DNA of 9,270 bases. Source: DATEZO01 sp035255485. Lineage in GTDB: Bacteria > Pseudomonadota > Gammaproteobacteria > Burkholderiales > Burkholderiaceae_D. The stretch's first letter is position 1, and the number at the start of each line of letters is the position of its first letter. Made by a program: the position numbers and the translations under genes. Where the stretch lies: contig DATEZO010000037.1 of NCBI GenBank assembly GCA_035255485.1, forward strand, positions 1 through 9,270, written 5' to 3'. Shown here in pieces: positions 1 through 6,370 of the stretch. The notes under the pieces were generated by a model. It had not been told where the DNA came from and did no database searches. It saw nothing but the letters and a program-made list of their open reading frames with translations.

Positions 1-123
1 GCCGATGCGGTCGATATCGGCAAGACAATTCATCCGCATCCGACACTGAGCGAGTCAATCGGCATGGCGGCGGAAGTGTTTGAGGGTGCTTGCACCGAAG
101 TGCTGCCGGCACGGAAAAAATAA
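1..123 (+). CDS. lpdA: dihydrolipoyl dehydrogenase (E3), C-terminal end only
   Basis: Frame 1 is open from the left edge and ends at TAA 121-123, giving the last 40 residues. The segment TIHPHPTLSESIGMAAEVFE closely matches the C-terminus of E. coli-type lipoamide dehydrogenase, including the His-Pro-Thr motif and the downstream Glu (H13 and E18 of the fragment) that form the active-site His-Glu dyad at the dimer interface. The tail ends in basic residues (ARKK), as in E. coli Lpd. The enzyme reoxidises dihydrolipoamide on the E2 subunit of pyruvate or 2-oxoglutarate dehydrogenase with NAD+, in the cytoplasm. The rest of the gene, and probably aceE/aceF or sucA/sucB, would lie to the left, so which complex it serves cannot be decided here. 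A hairpin terminator follows 22 bases after the stop. The family call is firm; the symbol rests on resemblance to the E. coli sequence. Confidence 0.88.
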   Translation, partial: ADAVDIGKTIHPHPTLSESIGMAAEVFEGACTEVLPARKK

Positions 124-144
124 TCTTTCTTCCGGCACGCAGTG

Positions 145-181
145 AAAAGGGCAATGTCGAAGGGCATTGCCCTTTTTGTTT
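145..181. terminator. bidirectional intrinsic terminator between lpdA and the TonB-like gene
   Basis: A perfect 12-bp stem pairs AAAAGGGCAATG (145-156) with CATTGCCCTTTT (165-176) around an 8-base loop. On the + strand it is followed by TGTTTTTT, which fits the end of lpdA. On the - strand the stem also ends in a short T run, so it can stop transcription arriving from the leftward gene that ends at 264. The position between two convergent genes supports this double use. Confidence 0.85.
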
Positions 182-263
182 TTTGCACTGGTTGCCATCC
201 TGCTGTTCCTGCGTCACTGCAATCCACGCGGTTTTACGGCCCGGTCAATCATTGCGCGCCGCA

Positions 264-1139
264 TCATCCGTCAAAAAATTCCTTCATCAAAAACGCTTCA
301 AGTTCTGCGCTATCCTCCATGCGCGCGGATTTTACGAGGACGCGGCCGAGCCGGTGCGATTCCCAGCTGAAGTCGCCGGTATAGTGGGTGCGGATCAATT
401 CGATCATGCGGCGCACGATCGCGTGCTCGATATCGCCGTTCGGCCCGGCATCGACCTCGATGGTTTGCTGTGTCATGTTGCGTGCGCCGGGCGTCCAGCC
501 GCGAAATACGAATGTCCCGGTGCGCACGCCTTTATGCAATATCTGAAACACCCCACCGGTGCCGTCGCGGTTTCCCTGCAGGCTGCGCTGGATATTGGCC
601 ATGGCGATATCATTCGCGGACGGACCGCGGCTCGCGGCGGCCGCTTCGGCGTTTTCCATGGCGGCGGACGCCTCCTGACGGCGGCGTTCACGTGCGGCAG
701 CGATCATTGCGCTCATGTCCATTGGCGGTTCGGCTTCCTGGGCTGGTGCGCGTGGCGGTTCCGGTGGCGGTATCGGCTGCGGTATTGGCTGTTTCGATGT
801 GTTTCGTTTGGGCAGCGTGATTATTTTGCGGCGCGGTCGCGTTACGTGCGATTTTGGCGGCGCCGGTGGGGATGGCATTGTCGTGACGGGTGCTGCCTGT
901 TGTGCCAGACGCACCGTGATCGGCTGCTGGATATGTCCGCCTGGCGATATCGCCATGTCGAGCCGGGAATCCATTGTCAAGCCCAGCAGCAATGCATGAA
1001 TCAGTAGCGACAGGCCAGCGCCAAGAGCGATGCTGCGCCGCTGGCGCGTTCTTTGGCTTGTGCTGTCGCGAGTGCCGATGATAAACATGCCGTCTGGATT
1101 GTCAGCCTGGATTGACAGGTCCGGATGGAAATGACTCAT
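264..1139 (-). CDS. TonB-like membrane-anchored proline-rich protein, function unknown
   Basis: A 291-residue protein. Residues 1-35 are polar and basic (cytoplasmic), followed by one hydrophobic helix at about 36-56 containing S44-LLI-H48. This SxxxH pattern is the motif with which the TonB N-terminal helix couples to ExbB/ExbD. Next come a proline-rich stretch (about 83-140, with PPAPP and PIPPPEPP) and an Ala/Glu/Arg-rich, possibly coiled-coil segment (141-170). The C-terminal domain (about 175-291) contains GGVFQILHKGVRTGTFVFRG and IEVDAGPNGDIEHAIVRRMI. That domain does not look like the usual TonB receptor-binding domain, and I do not recognise it. The architecture suggests an inner-membrane anchor reaching across the periplasm. 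The ATG at 1139 has no strong Shine-Dalgarno; an ATG at residue 18 is the alternative start. The gene lies 100 bases downstream of argD on the same strand, so co-transcription is possible. Existence as a gene is well supported; function is inferred from architecture only. Confidence 0.82.
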   Translation of the reverse strand: MSHFHPDLSIQADNPDGMFIIGTRDSTSQRTRQRRSIALGAGLSLLIHALLLGLTMDSRLDMAISPGGHIQQPITVRLAQQAAPVTTMPSPPAPPKSHVTRPRRKIITLPKRNTSKQPIPQPIPPPEPPRAPAQEAEPPMDMSAMIAAARERRRQEASAAMENAEAAAASRGPSANDIAMANIQRSLQGNRDGTGGVFQILHKGVRTGTFVFRGWTPGARNMTQQTIEVDAGPNGDIEHAIVRRMIELIRTHYTGDFSWESHRLGRVLVKSARMEDSAELEAFLMKEFFDG

Positions 1140-1239
1140 GGGAAAGAATGACCGCCTTGTTCAATCGAAAGACAGGCTGAGCGAAGAAGTCGGATAATCC
1201 ATCGCCCGCGTTTTCAGCGCGCCACCGATCGAGCCGGCG

Positions 1240-2442
1240 TCACAGCTTGAGCCTGGTCAACGTCTGCGACAGCATGGCAATCATCTGGTCGATCTCTTCG
1301 ACTGTCACATTCAAGGCCGGCATGAAGCGCAGCAAGTCGGGACGCGGCGAATTGAGCAGCAGGCCGACCGGGCTCATGTTGCGGGCTTCTTCGACGATCT
1401 GTGCGCCCACATCCTTGCCCAGCCGGAGTGCGCGCAACAGGCCTGCGCCGCGTTCGCCCTGCAAACCGTGCCGTTCCGACAGGCTGATCAATTGCCTGCT
1501 CAAATAGGCGCCTTTGTCTCGCACCGACGGCAGAAAGCCGGGCTGCAGCAATTCCTTGAGCACCGTTACGCCGACCGCCGTCATCAGCGGGTTGCCATTG
1601 TAAGTGCCGCCCTGGTCGCCCGGCTCGAAGCATGCGACTGCTTCGCGGCACAGTAACGCCGCCAGCGGCACGCCGCCGCCGATACCTTTGCCGAGCGTCA
1701 TGATGTCCGGCTCGATGCCCGATAGTTGATAGGCAAACAGTTCCCCGGTGCGGCCCATGCCGGATTGCACTTCATCGACAATAAGCAGCAGGCCGCGCTC
1801 TGTCGTAAGTGCCCGCAATGCCTGCATGAACTCATGGGTTGCCGGCAGCACGCCGCCTTCGCCTTGCACCGGCTCCAGCATCACGGCAACGGTCTGGCTG
1901 GTAATCAGCTTCTTCACGCTGTCGATGTCGTTCAGTTCGGCCTTTGGGAAGCCCGGCACCTGCGGTGCGAACAGCACATCCCAGCCGGGCTTGCCGCTGG
2001 CCGACATGGTGGCCAGCGTGCGGCCGTGGAAGCTGTGGTTGAACGTGATGATCTCGTAACGCGCTTCGCCGGCCGCATTCCGGTGCAGCTTGCCCCATTT
2101 GCGCGCCAGCTTGATCGCGCCTTCATTCGCTTCCGCGCCGCTATTGGTAAAAAATACGCGATCGAAGCAGGAATGTTGCGTCAGCAGCGACGCCAGTTCG
2201 ATCGACGGTGCGTTGTAAAACGCGGGTGACGGATTGATCACCTTTTTCGCTTGCGCGAGCAAGGCATCCTGAATGCACTGCGGCGAATGGCCGAGGCAGT
2301 TGACCGCCCAGCCTTGCAGGTAATCGAGATAGCGCTTGCCCGTATGATCGGTCAGCCACATGCCGCGGCCCTCGGTAAATACGAGTGGTGGCCGGTTGGT
2401 GATCCGCAGAAGGGCGTTGACGTCGTACTGGCTGAATTCCAT
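1240..2442 (-). CDS. argD: acetylornithine/N-succinyldiaminopimelate-type aminotransferase (class III, PLP)
   Basis: A 400-residue class III PLP-dependent aminotransferase of normal length. Visible motifs: NSGAEAN (100-106) binding the cofactor phosphate, HSFHGRT (136-142), EPVQGEGG (190-197), DEVQSGMGRTG (223-233) holding the Asp that binds the pyridine nitrogen, and TLGKGIGGG with the PLP lysine K252. GGTYNGNPL (278-286) and the C-terminal LRFMPALNVT resemble ArgD rather than GABA or DAPA aminotransferases. ArgD converts N-acetylglutamate semialdehyde to N-acetylornithine with glutamate as amino donor, and often also serves lysine synthesis. I chose ATG 2442 because GGAG lies 7 bases upstream of it; a TTG at 2460 in the same frame has no such site. 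An intrinsic terminator ends about 38 bases upstream of the start, so any transcript begun at the upstream promoter must read through it. Ornithine or another diamine as substrate cannot be excluded. Confidence 0.85.
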   Translation of the reverse strand: MEFSQYDVNALLRITNRPPLVFTEGRGMWLTDHTGKRYLDYLQGWAVNCLGHSPQCIQDALLAQAKKVINPSPAFYNAPSIELASLLTQHSCFDRVFFTNSGAEANEGAIKLARKWGKLHRNAAGEARYEIITFNHSFHGRTLATMSASGKPGWDVLFAPQVPGFPKAELNDIDSVKKLITSQTVAVMLEPVQGEGGVLPATHEFMQALRALTTERGLLLIVDEVQSGMGRTGELFAYQLSGIEPDIMTLGKGIGGGVPLAALLCREAVACFEPGDQGGTYNGNPLMTAVGVTVLKELLQPGFLPSVRDKGAYLSRQLISLSERHGLQGERGAGLLRALRLGKDVGAQIVEEARNMSPVGLLLNSPRPDLLRFMPALNVTVEEIDQMIAMLSQTLTRLKL

Positions 2443-2480
2443 TTCAATGCTCCGGGGCAAGGACAGTTAATAAGAGGGTG

Positions 2481-2513
2481 ATAAAAAAAAAGCCACAGGG
2501 CTGACCTGTGGCT
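2481..2513 (-). terminator. intrinsic terminator upstream of argD
   Basis: A perfect 9-bp stem pairs AGCCACAGG (2491-2499) with CCTGTGGCT (2505-2513) around a 5-base loop. On the - strand it is followed by nine T residues (2491-2483), an unusually strong U-tract. It lies 168 bases past the stop of the oxidoreductase gene and just before argD. It may end read-through from 2681-3709, end a short RNA started near 2600, or act as the terminator arm of an argD attenuator. Confidence 0.88.
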
Positions 2514-2530
2514 GCGTATCCGGCAAATCC

Positions 2531-2599
2531 CTACGCGCCCGGCTTCCCCGGCTGTGACTGCAGGGGACGGCGTCGCAAGGTTTGCAATGTGATATTCAT
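2531..2599 (-). CDS. possible 22-residue leader peptide with Arg-Arg-Arg
   Basis: A 22-codon ORF begins MNITLQTLRRRPL and stops at TAG 2531-2533. Residues 9-11 are three consecutive arginines (CGA CGC CGT, 2575-2567). It lies between a near-consensus promoter and an intrinsic terminator upstream of an arginine-biosynthesis gene, the arrangement expected of a leader peptide in translational attenuation. Against this, no Shine-Dalgarno is visible and the predicted transcription start falls on or next to the ATG, so translation would have to be leaderless. The ORF is short enough to occur by chance. Treat it as a hypothesis. Confidence 0.3.
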   Translation of the reverse strand: MNITLQTLRRRPLQSQPGKPGA

Positions 2600-2606
2600 G
2601 GCGTTG

Positions 2607-2635
2607 ATCTTATGATGTTTTGCGCAGTGCGTCAA
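2607..2635 (-). promoter_or_regulatory. near-consensus sigma70 promoter reading toward argD
   Basis: On the - strand, TTGACG (2635-2630) and TAAGAT (2612-2607) are separated by exactly 17 bases. The -35 box matches 5 of 6 and the -10 box 4 of 6 consensus positions. The start site should fall near 2599-2601. It is the best promoter I can see in the window. Confidence 0.7.
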
Positions 2636-2680
2636 AATATTTTTCCGTGCCGGCGAGCATTGGCTAATGCAGGGAAAGTA

Positions 2681-3709
2681 TCAGCCTTTCGCCAGGTCCG
2701 CTTCACTCGTAAACGCATCTGCATAAAATTCTTCTTCCGGCAGCTTGCAGATTGCGATGAAATCCCGCTTGGCCGAATCAACCATCACCGGCACGCCGCA
2801 GGCATAGACCTGATGGCTGGAAAGATCGGGGAAATCTTCCATCACGGCACGATGCACGAAGCCGCGGCGGCCGCCCCAGCCGTCTTCCGGCAGCGCATCG
2901 GAAATCACCGGCACATAGGTGAAGTTCGGCAGCGTGCGCGCCCATTCCTCGCATAACTGATTCATGTAGAGGTCATGCGGGCGGCGACCGCCCCAGTACA
3001 GGGTCATCGGACGCCCGGACTTGCTGTCGATGGCCTGTTCGATGATCGCCTTGATCGGTGCGAATCCGGTGCCGGACGCCAGCAGGATCATCGGCTTGGC
3101 AGAATCCTCGCGCAGGAAGAAGGTGCCGAGCGGACCTTCAACGCGCAGGATGTCGCGCTCTTTCATCGTGCCGAACACGTGATCGGTGAACGCGCCGCCC
3201 GGCATGTGCCGGATATGCAACGTGATGCGCTCATCCAGATGCGGCGCATTCGCCATGCTGTAGCTGCGGCGCTTGCCGTCCTTCAGGATGAATTCGAGAT
3301 ATTGGCCGGCGCGGTATTGCAGGCGTTCATTGGCTGGCAATTGCAGCGACACGATTACCACGTCGCCAGTGACTTTCTCGATCGATGCCACGCGGACCGG
3401 CATTTTCCGGATCGGGATATCGCCGACGCCGAGCACCTCGCGCGCTTCGATCACCAGATCGGAATGCGGTGTTGCGCAGCAGAACAGGGCCGCGCCACTT
3501 TCCTCTTCGGCGGTCGACAGTGCCTTTTGCTGATGCGGGCCCTGGGTCAGCGTGCCGGATAGCACCTTGCCCTTGCAACTGCCGCATGCGCCGTTCTTGC
3601 AGCCGTAGGGCAGGCCGACGCCGGCGCGGATTGCCGCCGCCAGCACGGTTTCATCGTCCTCGCAGGAAAACTGGTGGCCGCTGGGCTGAACGGTTACTTG
3701 GAAAGTCAT
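2681..3709 (-). CDS. 2Fe-2S ferredoxin/FAD/NAD(P)H oxidoreductase (CDP-glucoseen reductase-like)
   Basis: A 342-residue, three-part electron-transfer flavoprotein. Residues 1-95 are a plant-type 2Fe-2S ferredoxin domain with C37-x4-C42-x2-C45 and a fourth cysteine at 77 (or 78). Residues about 103-200 are an FAD-binding barrel with the RSYS motif (148-151). Residues about 205-335 are the NAD(P)-binding domain with GTGFAPIKAI (213-222) and CGVPVMV near the C-terminus. Such proteins pass electrons from NAD(P)H through FAD to the iron-sulfur cluster and then to a partner enzyme. The closest named family I recall is CDP-6-deoxy-3,4-glucoseen reductase (AscD), but no deoxysugar genes are nearby, so the partner and substrate are unknown. 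I chose ATG 3709 because it starts at the ferredoxin fold; the open frame further upstream is antisense to the SDR gene. Only weak GGA pairing precedes it. The start lies 12 bases from the start of the divergent SDR gene. Confidence 0.87.
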   Translation of the reverse strand: MTFQVTVQPSGHQFSCEDDETVLAAAIRAGVGLPYGCKNGACGSCKGKVLSGTLTQGPHQQKALSTAEEESGAALFCCATPHSDLVIEAREVLGVGDIPIRKMPVRVASIEKVTGDVVIVSLQLPANERLQYRAGQYLEFILKDGKRRSYSMANAPHLDERITLHIRHMPGGAFTDHVFGTMKERDILRVEGPLGTFFLREDSAKPMILLASGTGFAPIKAIIEQAIDSKSGRPMTLYWGGRRPHDLYMNQLCEEWARTLPNFTYVPVISDALPEDGWGGRRGFVHRAVMEDFPDLSSHQVYACGVPVMVDSAKRDFIAICKLPEEEFYADAFTSEADLAKG

Positions 3710-3721
3710 ACAATTCCGGTC

Positions 3722-4642
3722 ATGAAAAATAAAAACAGTCAGGAAAATATCCGGAAAATCGGCAAGCCGCGCCTGCTGATTCTCGGTTGCGGCGATGTCG
3801 GCATGCGCCTGCTGCCGCTGGTGCGCGACCGCTTCCGCGTATTTGCCGTCACCAGCCAGAAGGCGCGCAGCGCCGAATTGCGTGCTGCCGGCGCGGTGCC
3901 GATCATCGCCGATCTGGACCGGCCGCAGGACATCACGCGCCTGGCCGGACTGGCATCGCTGATCGTGCATCTGGCGCCGCCCCAGCCGCACGGCAAACAC
4001 GACCGCCGCACGCGCAACCTGACTGCCATTTTACCCGAGGGCGCAAAATTGGTTTACGTCAGCACCAGCGGCGTGTATGGCGATTGCGGCGGGGCGCTGA
4101 TCGACGAAACCCGGCCGCTCGCGCCGCGCAATGCACGCGCCTGGCGCCGGGTTGATGCGGAGCGCACCTTGCGCGCCTGGGCGCGCCGCTCCGGCGCGCG
4201 GCTGGCGATCCTGCGCGTGCCGGGCATCTACGCCGCCGACCGCCTGCCGCTTGAACGCCTGCAAAAGGGCGTGCCGGCGCTGCGGCCGGAAGACGACGTG
4301 TTCACCAACCATATCCATGCCGACGACCTGGCGCGCATCATCGCCACGGCTCTGTTTCGCGCGCAAGCCTGCCGCGTCTATCACGCCACGGATGACACGC
4401 GCATGAAGATGGGCGACTATTTCGATGCGGTGGCCGATGCCGCCGGCTTGCCGCGTCCGCCGCGCCTGCCGCGTTCCGCGCTGGAGCAGGCACTGTCGCC
4501 GCTGCAGCTCTCATTCCTGTCCGAGTCGCGCCGGCTGTCTAACGCGCGCATGAAGGCCGAACTCGGCGTGCACCTGCGCTACCCGCACGTGGCGGATACG
4601 CTGGCGCAGGCTTTTCCGCATTCCCTTGCCCTCCAACCATAA
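3722..4642 (+). CDS. atypical SDR / NAD-dependent epimerase family protein
   Basis: A 306-residue Rossmann-fold protein of the extended/atypical SDR superfamily, resembling YeeZ-type proteins. The nucleotide-binding motif GCGDVG is at 22-27 after a beta strand (RLLIL), and YVSTSGVYGD (112-121) is the typical epimerase strand. HIHADDLARII (198-208) is the usual C-terminal SDR helix. The YxxxK catalytic pair is not obvious: its expected place reads AWRRVDAE (140-147), so classical SDR chemistry may be lost. The substrate is unknown. I used ATG 3722; a GTG at 3674 preceded by AGGA at 6-base spacing is an alternative that would overlap the divergent gene by 36 bases. A TACAAT box at 3709-3714 could be its -10 element, with a poor -35. 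The gene ends 10 bases before yfcG, which suggests an operon. Confidence 0.87.
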   Translation: MKNKNSQENIRKIGKPRLLILGCGDVGMRLLPLVRDRFRVFAVTSQKARSAELRAAGAVPIIADLDRPQDITRLAGLASLIVHLAPPQPHGKHDRRTRNLTAILPEGAKLVYVSTSGVYGDCGGALIDETRPLAPRNARAWRRVDAERTLRAWARRSGARLAILRVPGIYAADRLPLERLQKGVPALRPEDDVFTNHIHADDLARIIATALFRAQACRVYHATDDTRMKMGDYFDAVADAAGLPRPPRLPRSALEQALSPLQLSFLSESRRLSNARMKAELGVHLRYPHVADTLAQAFPHSLALQP

Positions 4643-4652
4643 AGGAAACCGC

Positions 4653-5360
4653 ATGATCGATCTTTATTTCAGCCCGACGCCGAACGGCCTCAAGATGAAA
4701 CTGTTCATGGAAGAAACCGGCATCGCGCACCGCATCATCCCGATCGCCCTGAGCAAGGGCGAGCAGTTTGCGCCGGAATTCCTCGCGATTTCACCCAACA
4801 ACAAGATACCGGCCATCGTCGATCGTGCACCGGCCGGCGGCGGCGCGCCGATCAGCCTGTTCGAGTCCGGCGCGATCCTGCTGTACCTGGCGGAAAAGAC
4901 CGGCCAGTTGCTGCCGGTCGATCTGCGCGGCCGCGCCGAAGTGCTGCAATGGCTGTTCTGGCAGGTCGGCGGCCTGGGGCCGATGGCCGGGCAGATCGGG
5001 CATTTCAATGTCTATGCGCCGGAAAAGGTACCGTATGCGATCGAGCGCTACACCAAGGAAACCGGCCGCCTGTATGGCGTGCTGGACAAGCGGCTGGCCG
5101 AGCGCGAATTCATCGCCGGCGCCTATTCGATCGCGGATATCGCCAGCTATCCGTGGATCGTGCCGCACCGGGCGCATGGCCAGAATCTCGACGACTTCCC
5201 GCATCTGAAGCGCTGGTTCGAGACGATCGCCGCGCGGCCGGCAACGCTGCGCGCCTATGCCGGCGTCGAGGGCAGCTACACGCCGAAGGCCGGGGCGATC
5301 TCGGACGAAGAACGCAAGATCCTGTTCGGCCAGGGGGCGCGCCTGCCCTCGCAGCCATAG
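4653..5360 (+). CDS. yfcG: YfcG-type glutathione S-transferase / disulfide-bond oxidoreductase
   Basis: A 235-residue cytosolic GST of the Nu class (Ure2p/YfcG-like). It begins MIDLYFSPTPNG, nearly identical to E. coli YfcG, and keeps the T9-x-N11 active-site pair that replaces the usual catalytic Ser/Cys/Tyr. Other shared features are SPNNKIPAIVD (47-57, with cis-Pro P53), LFESGAILLYLAEKTG (69-84, where E71-S72 bind the glutathione gamma-Glu) and LQWLFWQVGGLGPM in the helical domain. Known members have low classical GST activity but reduce disulfides using glutathione. ATG 4653 is supported by AAAGGA six bases upstream, which overlaps the preceding gene's TAA stop. It is likely translated from the same mRNA as the SDR gene. 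The C-terminus is about 20 residues longer than E. coli YfcG and diverges from it. No clear terminator follows. Confidence 0.92.
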   Translation: MIDLYFSPTPNGLKMKLFMEETGIAHRIIPIALSKGEQFAPEFLAISPNNKIPAIVDRAPAGGGAPISLFESGAILLYLAEKTGQLLPVDLRGRAEVLQWLFWQVGGLGPMAGQIGHFNVYAPEKVPYAIERYTKETGRLYGVLDKRLAEREFIAGAYSIADIASYPWIVPHRAHGQNLDDFPHLKRWFETIAARPATLRAYAGVEGSYTPKAGAISDEERKILFGQGARLPSQP

Positions 5361-5442
5361 GATTCCGGCGGATCCGCACTTCGGGCATGTTTTCTTTCGT
5401 CGCGGGTATTGGCAACATTGCCTGTGAATTCCGATTTGGCGC

Positions 5443-5490
5443 CCGGCATTGCGATAACGGCAATATAGCCGCTGCTTATCGCAATGCCGG
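5443..5490. repeat. 15-bp-arm perfect inverted repeat between yfcG and pssA
   Basis: CCGGCATTGCGATAA (5443-5457) is perfectly inverted as TTATCGCAATGCCGG (5476-5490). The 18-base centre contains a second small inverted repeat, CGGC-AATATA-GCCG (5458-5471). No T-run follows on either strand, so it is not a standard intrinsic terminator. It could be a REP-like extragenic palindrome, a hairpin protecting the yfcG mRNA 3' end, or part of the pssA 5' region. A shorter palindrome, GGCAACATTGCC, lies just upstream at 5411-5422 and could be an operator. Confidence 0.75.
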
Positions 5491-5561
5491 CCTTCTTGTC
5501 GCGCATGCTGTGCGAGGCAACCGTTTTCAACCAAGCTGCACCACCACATCATGGACAACAG

Positions 5562-6188
5562 ATGAATAAAGCGACAAAGACAAAGCCGTTTTCGATGATT
5601 CGGGAGTTTCATCTTGCCGATTGGTTCACCCTGGGGAATGCGGTCTGCGGCACCGGCGCCCTGTTCTCGACCATGACCTTTCTGTCGAGCGGCGACATTG
5701 CGCATATTTATTTTGCCGCTGCACTGGTGTTTGCGGCGCTCGTATTCGACGTCCTTGACGGGCGCATTGCCCGGTGGCGGCAGAAGAGCTCGGCCATGGG
5801 AAGAGAGCTGGACTCGCTGGCCGACGTCATTTCGTTTGGCGTGGCGCCGGCAATCATTGGCTATGGTTGCGGAATGCGCGGCTTGTACGATCGGGTACTG
5901 CTGGTGTACTTCGTTGCGTGCGGCGTATCGCGGCTTGCGCGATACAACATCACGGCGGAGGCCATGTCCGGCCCCGCGGGGAAAGTGGCCTATTTCGAAG
6001 GCACGCCGATTCCCACCTCTTTCCTGCTGGTGATTCTGCTCGCACTGGCTGCCTACCATGGCGCCATCGGGCAAAACCTGTGGTTCGGAGCGGTGTCGAT
6101 CGGCGGCTTCACGCTGCATCCGTTGACGCTCTGTTTCGGTTTGTCCGGCACCTTGATGATCAGTCGGATTCGGATTCCAAAACTGTGA
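5562..6188 (+). CDS. pssA: CDP-alcohol phosphatidyltransferase, probable CDP-diacylglycerol-serine O-phosphatidyltransferase
   Basis: A 208-residue integral membrane enzyme with several hydrophobic helices (about 22-42, 47-65, 90-103, 111-125, 152-168 and 182-200). The full CDP-alcohol phosphotransferase signature DGxxARx8Gx3Dx3D is present, with D66-G67, A70-R71, G80, D84 and D88 coordinating metal and CDP-diacylglycerol. SRLARYN (123-129) and YFEGTPIPTS (144-153) are typical of the PssA type II subfamily, which makes phosphatidylserine, the precursor of phosphatidylethanolamine. Other CDP-alcohol transferases such as PgsA fit these last motifs less well. I chose ATG 5562 with GGA six bases upstream; the open frame back to 5484 adds 26 poorly conserved-looking residues and begins inside the inverted repeat. 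No psd or ilvC-type partner gene is adjacent. Confidence 0.86.
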   Translation: MNKATKTKPFSMIREFHLADWFTLGNAVCGTGALFSTMTFLSSGDIAHIYFAAALVFAALVFDVLDGRIARWRQKSSAMGRELDSLADVISFGVAPAIIGYGCGMRGLYDRVLLVYFVACGVSRLARYNITAEAMSGPAGKVAYFEGTPIPTSFLLVILLALAAYHGAIGQNLWFGAVSIGGFTLHPLTLCFGLSGTLMISRIRIPKL

Positions 6189-6196
6189 CGCGATCC

Positions 6197-6230
6197 ACGC
6201 CGAAGAAAAAGCTGTCGCGCATCGGCGTTT
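6197..6230 (+). terminator. possible weak terminator of pssA
   Basis: A 7-bp stem ACGCCGA (6197-6203) / TCGGCGT (6222-6228) with an 18-base loop is followed by only TTG. It starts 8 bases past the pssA stop, which is the right place. The long loop and lack of a U-tract make it a weak candidate. Confidence 0.3.
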
Positions 6231-6370
6231 GACGGTCCACAGCCCTGTTGCGCTGCACTGCAAGTTCCGATGAAAATCGGGAGATATTGCCACCGCAGCC
6301 GGGCTTTTTTGCAGTTTCCGGTATTTGTAACTCCCCAGGTGCTGCATCGTGCCGCATCAATAAAAATTCT

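Larger units (their letters stand above)
2481..2600 (-). ncRNA. predicted short transcript: argD leader/attenuator or small RNA
   Basis: A transcript of about 120 nt is bounded by a strong promoter (2607-2635) and a U9 terminator (2513-2483). Besides the terminator stem it contains a 5-bp hairpin, GCGTA/TACGC (2532-2536 with 2514-2518), abutting the terminator. It also has a weaker hairpin from CCCCTG and CAGCCGGGG (2566-2546). The size, structured body and long U-tail are typical both of attenuated leaders and of Hfq-dependent small RNAs. I do not recognise a known riboswitch or sRNA family in it. That a transcript is made is likely; its role is inference. Confidence 0.5.

Noticed and set aside
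1182..1223. A 13-codon leftward ORF (MDYPTSSLSLSFD) between argD and the TonB-like gene
   Set aside because: It is too short, lacks a ribosome site, and nothing in context supports it.
2514..2580. A known riboswitch (cobalamin, TPP, glycine or SAH) upstream of argD
   Set aside because: The conserved core sequences of these families are not present. Only generic GC-rich hairpins are seen.
3710..4000. A 97-residue upstream extension of the leftward oxidoreductase frame
   Set aside because: It runs antisense to the well-supported SDR gene, has no domain character, and the ferredoxin domain starts naturally at ATG 3709.
6291..6312. GCCGGGC followed by six T residues as a terminator
   Set aside because: No stem longer than three or four pairs with a workable loop can be drawn before the T-run.
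4791..6347. A 518-residue leftward open frame
   Set aside because: It lies antisense across yfcG and pssA, both with clear family motifs. Its composition (Arg, Gln, His and Ala rich) is that of an antisense shadow in GC-rich DNA.
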